64,000 bases of DNA from Anthonomus grandis grandis (Eukaryota > Arthropoda > Insecta > Coleoptera > Curculionidae): assembly GCF_022605725.1 (NCBI RefSeq), contig NC_065553.1, positions 5,580,001 through 5,644,000 of the forward strand, read 5' to 3'. The notes under the pieces are model-generated. The model had not been told where the DNA came from. It did no database searches and saw nothing but the letters and a program-made list of their open reading frames with translations. The position numbers were made by a program, and so were the translations under genes. Numbering within the stretch: the stretch's first letter is position 1; each line of letters opens with the position of its first letter. Positions 9,772-21,700 of this stretch are shown piece by piece.

Positions 9772-12700
9772 CTAAAATGGTGCAATAATATAAATTTAAC
9801 ATTTAATTAATTGTATCAAGAGTTGTACCTTTCTTGTGTCCAATTGTGAATTATGTAACAAAGCAGGGGGCATGCCTGCATATAAAGTCACCATAACCCC
9901 AATATCTCTAATTTCCACAATAGTCGCTTTATAAATGTCCCCAAATTGTAATTCTGGAACTCGTTCAGTGGCTAAATTTTTTTCTATAATTTCTTTGGCT
10001 TCGTCCATGGCGCTCTGATTGGGTGCGAAGATTTGGAAAGTCGTGTCTTCCAGTTGAGATACCTAAAAATTAAATAAAGTATTACAAATTAAAAAGAAAT
10101 TATATGAAAACAATTATATCATTGATAGTTCAATCCAATCCAGTCTGTTACAAATTGGGGGGTAAAAGATACAAAAAAAATTGATTAAGCTCTAGTTTTA
10201 ATTTGTAAAGCCAATTTTAATTTTTACATTCAGGATCCTTTATAATTGATTGGGCTGTGGTCTATTTGAAAGAAATCGGGATATTAGACTTATTAAAATA
10301 TATTGTAATGCCTACTTAGTTCATAGGGCTATACAGAATGTAAATTTTTGGCTTTTGTCTTATAAAATAATAATAATATATCACAGAGGATTTATTCAAC
10401 GTCTTTTAATTGCAAAGTCGTCATCAATGGTTATGGAATTAATATAAAAAAAATAGTTTATTGATTTATAATCAATCAGTTTCTGCCAGATACTTATCTA
10501 CTGATAGGTAATATAAAATAATCAATATTAATAAAGGATAAAAAAAATAAGCCAGACCTTATAAAACTTGGCACGAAACACATTCGTTAGATTGTTTTAA
10601 GAACCAAAAATATAGTTGATTCGTATCCAAGAAAATACTAAAAAAATCAGAATTTATGAATAAGTTGTTTTAATCTAACAACATCAAATGTTATAGGTCT
10701 CAGTGGGCATACTATATTATTGAGAAAAAAATTACTTTTTTGTAGCTTTATGTTTTTTAGAATAATACACTAAAAGTTTTTGACCTAGGTTTATAGTAAA
10801 CCCATAATACATACATATAGCCTATACAGGGTGTCCTGTAATTAATTGGACATAGGTTAATGATGTAGGATACCTGACATGAAAATAAACCGTTTGAGCT
10901 CAATATCGCTTAGCAAAATGTTATTGATTTTCGTTCTACAGAGTGTTTTTTAACTAATTTTTTACCAAACATTTATTAAAATATTTTGGAATCCACTGGA
11001 CAGATTAACCTTGCGTACTCTTATTATTTGGGATGAGGAACACGAATATGATATCTATTTAGCCATTGCCACATACAACAACATTGAGTGATTAAAAAGG
11101 TCATGACTTTTTTTACCTACCTGTACGCACATTTGCGAGTGAAAATAATAAAACAGCATTTAATTTCAGTCAAAAAAGGTATACTTCTTTGATCTCCAAA
11201 AAGGAGACCTGAGTTTTCGAAATAAACGCATTTTTGTATTAGGTTGCGTATGAACAAATTATTATCGGAGTTTTACAAAGTAGGCTTTGCCTAGGATGAA
11301 CACATCATAACTACGACCTGTCAAGGTGAAGTATTAATAAGTAAGTCTTTAATTTGGCTAAAGCTCGTGTGTTCTTGTTGTGTTATTTTCGCTTAAAAAT
11401 GCCGCGTCACAATGATTTTTCTAATGCTCAGATGCGGGATATGGTATGTGTATATGGTCAAGAAAATTTTCGTAGTCGAAGAGCAGCGCAGCGTTATTTA
11501 GATCTGTATCCGGATAGAAGGCAGCCAAATCATCAAACATTTAAAGCGTTGTACGATAGATTAGGCGAAACGGGCTCATTTCGTTCAAAAAACGTAAATC
11601 CGGGAAGATCAAGGATAATTGGAGCAGATATGGAAGATGAAATTTTGGTTCGTGTCATCGAAAATCCTGAAACCAGCACAAGACGTATTGAGGTAGCCAC
11701 TGGTGTAAGGAAATCTTCGGTGTCCAAAATTATACGCCAAGAAAAACTGTATCCGTATCATTTCACTCCAGTTCAAAATTTTCTTCCTCAAGACTCCAAT
11801 TCAGTCAATTTTTAAGAGAGCGCCAATTGAATGATCCATTTTTTTGTAATAAAATTTTATTTACAGATGAAGCCACGTTCACAAGGGGAGGTGTTTTTAA
11901 TTGGCGTAACAATCATATCTATTCGATGGAAAATCCTCATGTTTTCCAAGAAGACCATTTTCAACATGAGTTTTCAATAAATATTTGGTGTGGTATCTTT
12001 GGGGATTGTATTGTGGGACCGTTTGAATTGCCAGCTAAGCTTAATGGAGAACGTTATCTAAATTTCTTGAGGAATGATCTACCCATCCTTCTAGAAGATG
12101 TGCCCCTAAATTTAAGACGTGATATGCACGATGGTGCACCGGCACATTATTCACTGCAAGTCAGAAATTACTTGGACGAAATGTATCCTCATAAATGGAT
12201 TGGTAGAGGTAGTGAACATCCGTGGTCTGCGCGTAGTCCCGATCTTAATCCCTTAAATTTTTATTTCTGGGGCTACTTGAAATCACTTGTGTATAAAAAT
12301 AAAATAAATAACCGTCAGGAATTGTGACAAAAGATTGTGGAAGGAGTCAATACCATCAGAGCCCAAGAAGAATCATTGTTTGGAGTCAGGCAAAATTTAA
12401 ATAAAAGAATTAGACAATGTGTCTTAGTGGATGGTGAACATTGAACAATTATTATAATCAACAGCCTTTCCTAATTTTATCGTTGTTAATTAAATTTTAG
12501 ATTAAGTGTTCATACGCAACCTAATAAAAAAATGCGTTTATTTCGAAAACGGTCTACTTTTTAGAGATCAAAGAAGTATACCTTTTTTGACTTGAATTAA
12601 ATGCTGTTTTATTATTTTTACTCGCAAATGTACGTACAGGGAGGTCAAAAAAGTTATGACCTTTTTAATCACTCAATGTTGTTGTATGTGGCAATGGCAA

Positions 12701-15700
12701 AATATATATCATATTCGTGTTCCTCATCCCAAATAACAAGAGTACGCCAAATTTTAGGATAATCTGTCCAGTGGATTCCAAAATATTTCAATAAATGTTT
12801 GGTAAAAAATTAGTTTTAACACCCGGTAGAACGAAAACCAATAACATTTTGCTAAGCGATATTGAGCTCAAACGGTTTATTTTCTTGTCAGGTATCCTAC
12901 ATTAACCTATGTCCAATTAATTAACATGTAGACAAACTTTAACCATCGAATCCTTGGTCAATTTGAAGACGAAATGTTCATATGAACATGGGTCTGTAAC
13001 ACTTTCTTTTAGTGTAAAAAATTACTAAAAAAAGTGATCATATTGTTCTAAAGAATTGTAAAAGAATAGAACGTATTTTATTTCAAAAGTAAAAGACACA
13101 CAACTTAACACTAACAACAGACACAGACTCATCAAACTCACTCACTGAATAAGAGTTTTTTGATATTGGCTTGTATTGTACTGCCTGTACCACTCTATCT
13201 TCTTAATTTTTTAGGGTAATGCATTGTATATTTTAACACACATATAACACAGACTTCATCGAGATGTTCATACTTGTAGGCAAAACTTTGTACAAGTAAA
13301 GAGAGTATATAGACATAATTCCTAATTTTTTAAACAAAGTTCGTATAATTATTTTTTGAATTACAAATATTCTTTATATTGTCTCTACATGAGATCCTCA
13401 AAACATTATGCCATAGGCTATAGGTGAACGTACATATGCATAATAAAACTGGATTATTGATTGCCTATTGACAATGTTTTTTTTAAGCTTATAAGTATTT
13501 CATTACCATCGCTTTGTCAATCTAAATTTTTTGTGTAAAGTTTATTTATTTATTTAACGGTATCCACCAATTTTACAAAAATAAAATAACACAAAAGATA
13601 CTAATAATAATACAACTTAAGCTAGATAATAGTAAGACATAAATCAATCAAAGTTACAAATTAATTTAAAAAAACCTGTTAAAGTAACGAGTGACTAATT
13701 AATTAATTAATTTAAGAGAACTCCTAAAACTGCTAAAAGAAACGTGCAAGTCAAGACTATATCTATCGAAAGAACGTTGCATTCTAGTTATAGGATTATG
13801 CTGTCCATAAGAACTACTATCAAAATCTACATAGAAAGAGTTTTTTCAGTCTAGTCCATTTTTGCGCCCGAAATGCAGCCTATTTAAAAGATAATCACAA
13901 TCAGTCATGCCAGATATTAATTTAAAAATAAAACACAAGTCTGAATTATTACGCCTTAACTCAAGTAAGTCCAAAGAGAGAACTGACATGACCGACTTGT
14001 AATCAGTATGACCATTAGCTAATGGAACCTTAAGTTTAAAAGAACAATTTCTTAAGAATTTATTTTGGACTTTCTCAATATGCGATTTATAAAATGGAGA
14101 CCATACGGGACTAGCATACTCCAAACCAAAACGGACTAACGAACAGTACAGAACTTTATAGACAGAGCATGAGAAGTCTTGACTGAATCTAGTTTATTTC
14201 TTACAAATAATCCTATATCATCAACAAAGATTGTAAAAAGCAACGGACCCACATGTGACCCCTGAGGAACGCCAGATGGCACAGAAAAGCTGCTAGATAA
14301 GAAGTTATTAAGTCGTATACATTGCGATCTACCCAGTAGATAATCCCTTAGCCAACAAATAACATTTGATCCAAAACCCAAAGCTTGGAGCTTTGCCAGT
14401 AGAAGCGCATGATTAACTCTGTCGAGCGCCTTCGAAAAATCCGTATAAATAGCATCAACTTGTGAACCCTTACCAAAAGCATTAAACAAATAATCTTCAT
14501 AACATATTACGTTAGTAATAGTGGAACGACCTTTTTGAAAACCATGTTGACTGTTAATAATAAGGCCTTTACACTGCCATGACAATGGGCTTGGAAAATT
14601 TAAAAAAAAATATATATATTTTCCCAAAAATAAATACAACATAAGTTTATAAGAACAAGGACGTTTATTTCAAGTTGTTAGGGTAAGTATTTGCAAAGTT
14701 ATAAGGCTGCTAGTCTGGGGTTTTTTATACCTCCTGAGATTCCGTCCCAATTACGCGCTACGTCATAGACGCCGACGCGACGCGACGGTATATTATAGAG
14801 CGTTCGCTAGCCAGCCAGCCACAGCCTAGTGCCCAGGCGTTATTTTGATAAAGCAGCGTGCGCGGTCGACATGCTAGCGTCGGTCGTTGCGTCCACTTGG
14901 GCGCCTGTGACGTATCATCCCGGCCGCGCTGGTACAAGGAAAAAATTAAACATGGCGTATTTATTCGAACTTTGAAAATTAATTGTGAAGTAACTATAAA
15001 TGCTAGAGAACTGAAATAAATTGCTAAATTTAAGTTAGAGCCTGCTCTTTTTTGCTAAAAAATAATCGAATTGTCGTTTCCAAGCTCATTGTTTGGTTAC
15101 AAGTGCATCCAAAAGTTTAGGCAAGGTTGACTGTAATCACTAGTATTACCAGACTTAAATATCGGCGTAATATACGAATTCTTCCAAAAAAAAGGAAATA
15201 CTCCCGACTTTAAAGACAGATTGAATAAAGTGCAAATAGGCTTCGACAGAGTACATACACATTCACGAAGTAGCAAGCTGGGTATGCCATCCGGTCCCGC
15301 AGAAGTGTTGCTCTGTAAGCCAAGAATCTCGTCAAAAACCTCAACTAAAGATAACTCTACAAATTTGACATCGAATTGATCCACAAGCCCTGTCATGTAA
15401 TATTCAGGTATTTGAAATGCTTTATCAGAATATACGTTTGACAAATATTTGGCAAATAAATTAACAGTATTACCACCCTCATCACTAGTTTCATCATTAA
15501 AAAACACATGTTTAGGAATAATATTTGACTTTTTAACATTGCTTACATGTTTCCAGAATAACCTAGGATTTAACAATAGATTATTATCGGTACGAGAAAT
15601 ATAATCGCGGTAACACTGACCGCTCAACACACCGCATGACTGCCGAAGCCCAGAGAAAACCAAGTGGTCATCACTTTGCAATTGAGACTCCTTAAACTTC

Positions 15701-18700
15701 TTATGAGCAATCCTCTTACGTAAAACTAAGCTTCTTAACTCTCTTGAAAATCATACAGGAAAGCTACCAGTATTATAGGACTTAATAGGCACAAAATAGC
15801 TGATTCCTTTATACAAAAGGTCATAAGACTTATTTAGGGAAATATTTATATCAGAAGTGTTGTTAATAAAGGACCAGTCGATAGATGCAAGAAAATTATT
15901 TAACGAGACAAACCCAGCATTTTTGAAGTCAAAAAACTTTACTGAATATTTCAGAGACCTTGACATATATGGTACTGAAAAGACACATTCATACGGAGTG
16001 TTTCGAGAGCCAGTCACCGGCAATAAAAAATCATCCGCCAATCCAGAAAACCCATTAATATTAGAAAAACAAAGATCAAGAAATGTGCCTTCCGGATTTG
16101 GTAGCTGAAACATTTCTTTACCATCTAAGTAATTAAATACCCGTCCAAGCAGTGAAGCTGGTGCGACATTCGAACACCCATCCGACAAGGTAACTTTAAG
16201 ATTTTGATTTTCATTAAACCAAATGCAGCCAGGTAGGTTAAAGTCTCCTGCAATACTAAATAAGCAATTCGGATGGGCCTCAAAGATCTCCAGTACTGTA
16301 TCACACAAAGTACTGTAGTGACCCATATCAGATTTTGGCGGCAGGTGTAAACCACACCAAAAACAATATTCTTAAGATTAAGTTGTACAGAAACAAAAAC
16401 TTGTTCTAACGATGAACAAGAGTGTTTAATTAATCGCGGTTTTAACACAGCGAGTAAAACACCCCCACCATTCTACTTAGCACTTGTTAGGGCACTTCTA
16501 TCACATCTAAATACTTCATATGCCGTAAACTCCAATTCAGATGACAAAATGTCCCGAAACAACCATGTTTCAGCCAACGAAATTCCATCATAACTGCATG
16601 CGGATATTGTTTGCTTCAAATGCTTCAGCTCAGACCTCGTACCCCCAGCGTTAAAATAATACATTACCAAGGAATCACTTAATCGTTTTTTGGACCTCGT
16701 ACAATTCTCTTAGAGATTGATGGAACCCCATTGGTAAATTTAACTATCACATCTTCACCTTTTTCCTTTCTTTCTGCCAATTCTCCATAAACTTCTCGGA
16801 TTTCATCACGCTGTAATTTGGTGAAATCCATTTTAATTACTATATTGCTACCACCTAATTTCTTTTTCTCTCTCAAACATTTTTGTACAATCTCGGTATT
16901 ATTAAAGCACACTTTTATAGACCTATTATTGGCTCCACGACGTCCAATTCTACAGACCTTAAAGGGCTTAATATGATCTATTCCCAACTTATTGGACAGA
17001 ACATCAAGTACGAACTCCTTATCATGACTAATTCTATTATTCATATCATCAGAATTACTTTCCTGAACATTAAACATCATAATATTATTTTTGCGCTCAT
17101 TTCTATCATTTATCTCAGAAATTATAATGGAGTTACTATTCTTAATCTTATCATTTGTTGGTTGAGCAGGGTCGTTTTTAAATGTTTGAAGTTTCTGTAA
17201 TTCGTCCACGAGTTTATTAATTGTTGATTGCTGAGAAACAATAAGTTTATGCAATTCAATAATGCCGTTCATCAGATCACCAATGGAAGCATTTCTCTTA
17301 GACAAAATCTCAGGTAATGATATTACATCGCCCATTCCTACATTTTCCTGAACAGTCTTTATAGAACTAGAGCTTTCATTATCATTATGAACACCAATAC
17401 TTGACAACCGTCTGTTGTTAACTGTACAACAAGAACTACCACTCATGACTCTTCCTCTTTTTCAAAGTCACATACATTTTATCAAATTCGGTTTTGGAAA
17501 GATTAGAGCAGCCTTTGTGAAACCAGGAACGACACAAGCTGCATTCAACGGAAATTGCTCCTGATTTAATTACTTTATCGCAACTGCTATACAGTTCCAT
17601 GACAAGAAACTCAACACCAATAAAAACACAACGACAATAAATTAACGAAAGTCCTTACTTTGCTACTTCGTTGACTCAATGCACAAACCAGCATTAGACA
17701 AACACATCAAAAGTCCATACTTTGAACTGTTGTTGTTAATTATATATTTACACCTGACCATAGGAATTTAGTGTAAAATATACAAAACATGTGATAAATA
17801 ACTACAATTGGCAATGCGGACAGGTGACTCGTTAGTTTTGCTAGATCAATCAGAGCAGCAGGCAAAATGAGAGGAACCAAAAACTGTTACGATCGTATAA
17901 TAATATCACCGAAAATACACTTATAAGTACAAAGCACCTTCAACAATGAACTTCTAATTAATTAGCCGAAAAACTATCATTTTGTCAAGCATTTTGCAAC
18001 AAACATAAACACGACTATTCGCTAGGCTGCCGCGACGTGTTAGTCCCAAAAACTTAGTTTCGTCCGATTCATATACAATGATACTTTCAGAGCCTGCCTT
18101 TTGTTTTGAAAATTGATAACATTTAATAAAATGACAAAGGCTGCATGTTTCGCTCGACTAGAGCACCACCAAACCATAACATACACAAAAAACCTAACAT
18201 ATAAATAAACAAAGCTTACAAAGTACATGTAGGGTACATTGTAAGCTTTGTTTATTTATATGTTAGGTGTTTTTTTGTCAATCAATGAACGTAGGTAATA
18301 AAGTGTCATATTATAAATACTTCCAATGGTCTTTAAATTTTAAGTCAAAAGTGTCAAAACAAGGTCACTCACTTGAACTCCAGTTTCGGCAAACAACTTT
18401 TTTAAATTAATTCCTCCTACACCTAAAAATTTATGTCTTTTATGCGGTTCAACTTCCAATTTTTCCACTACCGGCCAATTGTCTTTCTTCGCTTTTCTCG
18501 GCTGGGGTATGCATTCGTGCATAATTTGTAAGATTTGCCGGTGTGCATGTTTTGCCTTTTCTAACGCTTCCATTACTATTCTCAGTGGTAGACCGGGAAT
18601 TTTTATGTCTGCTTGTAAAGCTGTTACACCTGCTTTACTACCAGCCACTGAAATGGAAACAATAGAAAAAAATAATTAAATTATGATATCTTTAATTTTA

Positions 18701-21700
18701 GGTTAAGAAACTATATTTTTTAAAAAATCATACCTTTAAAGTCCATATCTCCTAAATAATCCTCAATCCCCAACAAATCAGTCAGCAGTCGAAAATCCTC
18801 AACATTACAATTTTTCTCATCGTATTTAGTGATTAAACCGATGGCAACTCCAGCCGCGGGTGAACTGACCGGCACTCCTGCATCCATCAGTGCCAAACTC
18901 CCCCCACATACACTGGCCATCGAACTGGAACCTTAAAAATTCCGTAAACCCTCGATTTAACGTGATATTTAAACACTTACCATTAGATTCCAGTACCTCC
19001 GACGTGAGCCTTATGGTAAAAGGAAAGTCACTGGGTATGGTAGGGAAAAGTCCCTTTTCTGCCAAAGCGCCATGTCCCATTTCCCTCCTTCCAATTGGTC
19101 CAATTCGACCAGTTTCTTTAGTAGCGAATGGGGGGAATTCATAGTGGAGGAAGAAGTTCTTTTCTTTAACCCCACTAGTCACTATACTTAACGGGTCTAG
19201 TTTCATGGCACTCTCGTGTGAATCCAAAGTAACTGTGCATAAAACTTGAGTCTGGCCTCGGGTAAACACCGCCGAGCCATGCAGAGGTTTATAAAGATCC
19301 ACTTGACAGCTGATGTTTCTCAACTCGTCGTGTTGCCTACCATCACACCTCTGCTCTTTTTCAAATATTAAATTTCTGAATATTTGCTTCACCAATTTAT
19401 TATAGCCCTCACTTACTAAATTTGAGTCACTATCTGGGAATGAAAATCGGATTTTTTCCAAGACATTTCCTCTGACCTCATTCAGGGCATTGTCTCTGGC
19501 AATCTTATCTAGGGTGTAATTTTGAAAAATTTCTTTTATTCTCATTTCCGATAAAGATCGCAGGGCTTCATTGACTTCTTCGCTAAGGGTAAGGATCGGG
19601 TCTATGGCCCTTTTGGGTTTGCCATGCTCCTTTCGAAGGGTTTCTATTTCACTTATGATGTGTTGAGTCTCTTTTGTGCCTTGTTTTATTACTCTCTGCA
19701 GCTCGTGGATTGGTATTGAGTCAGCATTGCCTAAGAAAAAATAAAGACTAAAAGTGTAATAGTTATTTATTAAGAGTTAGACTTTATTTGGACTAATAGG
19801 AAGCAATGGCTTTTGTTTTGAAATTGTAACTAAACAAGGAAAATAATCACATTTAAGATATCGTATATATAAACGGCAAAAACGCAAATGTGCAAAATCG
19901 TAGTTTTGCAGAAAATGCCTTTGAAGTTTTGCAAAGTCGTCAAAAATTCACATTGTGCTTTTCTTGTTTGATATTAGACAATTAAATTTTTCTAATAGAG
20001 GTTTAAATTATGTTTACATTAAATTTTGACATTTTTGTTTTTTTAGATGTTTACAGCACATTCGTTGTTTTGTCGTTGCAAAATTATTTAAAAAAATGTG
20101 TATTCGTGCGTATTAAAAAAAATGAAGTATGCAAAATATTCTTTATTTAACGAATTTAAATTACTACGTACTGACAAAATATCTTAAATATGAAACCAAA
20201 GGTAGTTTTTTTATAAAACAACGTAACTTAAAAACAAAAATAATAATAGTACTAAAAATTCAAAGTCTCAGCTCGCTTTTATGTTTTATTCCGAATCCAT
20301 AACATCACTTTCTCCTTGATCCGGTGCTGGTAAATTATCGCGAACATCCTTACTTGTTTTTAAAGAGTTATAAAAACCGTGATGTATTTTGCGTATTGTA
20401 TAATCCTTATTTAATATAATCCTATATTTGGCTACACTTATGGGTAGACTCTCTTGGTAGGCTCTGTGCAATAAACTTTGCTTCGGACGTCCACGATTTC
20501 TTATCGGCTTAGAACAATCTACATGTTTATACTCAAAAGTTGGTCCTGTAAGATATTTTTGAGGGCTCACCTTTCTCATAGTGAAGAGAGCATACATTTC
20601 TCCAGGGAATCTTACTAAAACAATAATAGTCTACAGAAAATGTTTTGAAATCTAAAAAGTCATCAAACATAAAATTCTTGACATTCTTGGCTGTGGAGAT
20701 ATGCGCGAGTCACGAATAACTTGCGCCCAACCGTCAGGTGTATAGACTTGAACGTGTTTCGTCTTCCTCTCGATTTTAGAGTGAATAGAGTCGCACTTCA
20801 TTTCTGTGTGGCTAGTTTCGAAAGATTGATGATCCACTGTTAATAAAGTTGGGTGGTTAGCGCAAAGTTGGAGACACATAGCTGCAAAAATACTGTTCTT
20901 TTGTTGCCCTCCGCAGCTGTCAGACATCATTCGAACAGCTGACATCCCATTATGGGACATGATAACATCGTTAATACATGATGCTATCTCATTAGCTTCC
21001 CTCTTACCTTATGTTTCGTCCCAAACGTAACATCCTACATCCTGATTGGCCAAGTTGTAAATAGTTAGGTTGTACACCGCCAATTTTCCTAAGTAGAATA
21101 TTTGTCCAGCAGAGCCTTTTTTGTGTAGTCAAAACGGCCTGAAGATCAAAATTAAGTGCTAAAATGTGGGGATTTTCTTTTGCTGTAGCTTTATCATCAT
21201 CTCGAACCTTTCTAGCTGCTTCTTTTTTTTTCCAAATGCCTTTTAAATGTTGCTTCTTTTTCATTTTTGTCCTCTTCAGATATATTTTTTTGTGCAATAC
21301 ATGTCTTGCATTGATCTTTTTTAGGAACAAAGAAACTTAATTTATATTCCCTAAAAATAGACCGATATTTTTCTAGGGTAACAGTCTTTATATTTTTAGC
21401 TCTACAGGCATCTTTGTACATTTTATACATTACAGAAATGTTTAGAGAGGCATCCAAGTATCTTCGGTCGTTGCCCTTGAGGCAGTAGTGTGATTCTACG
21501 GACGGAAAGGACAAAATATGTTCTCTTATGAACGCTCAACCTCAGCAGATAATTTATGTGAAGGTGTATGCTTTCCACGCCTGTCTTTTTCCAAAACTCC
21601 TCTACTGGAATTGAACAGAGCTTCTCATTAGAGCATCAGTAACATTTAACGTTGCCATAAAAAATTCTCTACATACGATAAATTTTTTTCCATCGACTGT

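Larger units (their letters stand above)
13540..17700 (-). mobile_element. LINE (non-LTR retrotransposon, CR1/Jockey-group-like) with PHD-finger ORF1
   Basis: Minus-strand element in PNPT1 intron 6, same orientation as the gene. The 3' end at about 13540-13565 is a TAAA-type tail (AAATAAATAAATAAA) preceded by GGATACCGTT. A similar tail plus GGATTCCGTTGA occurs at 58031-58070. Going 5' it has ORF2 (endonuclease and reverse transcriptase, 13711-16664) and ORF1 (16679-17600), then probable 5' UTR; the exact 5' end is not visible. ORF1 with a PHD-like finger is a known property of CR1-like LINEs. The copy is broken by frameshifts, internal deletion and a foreign insertion. Confidence 0.85.
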
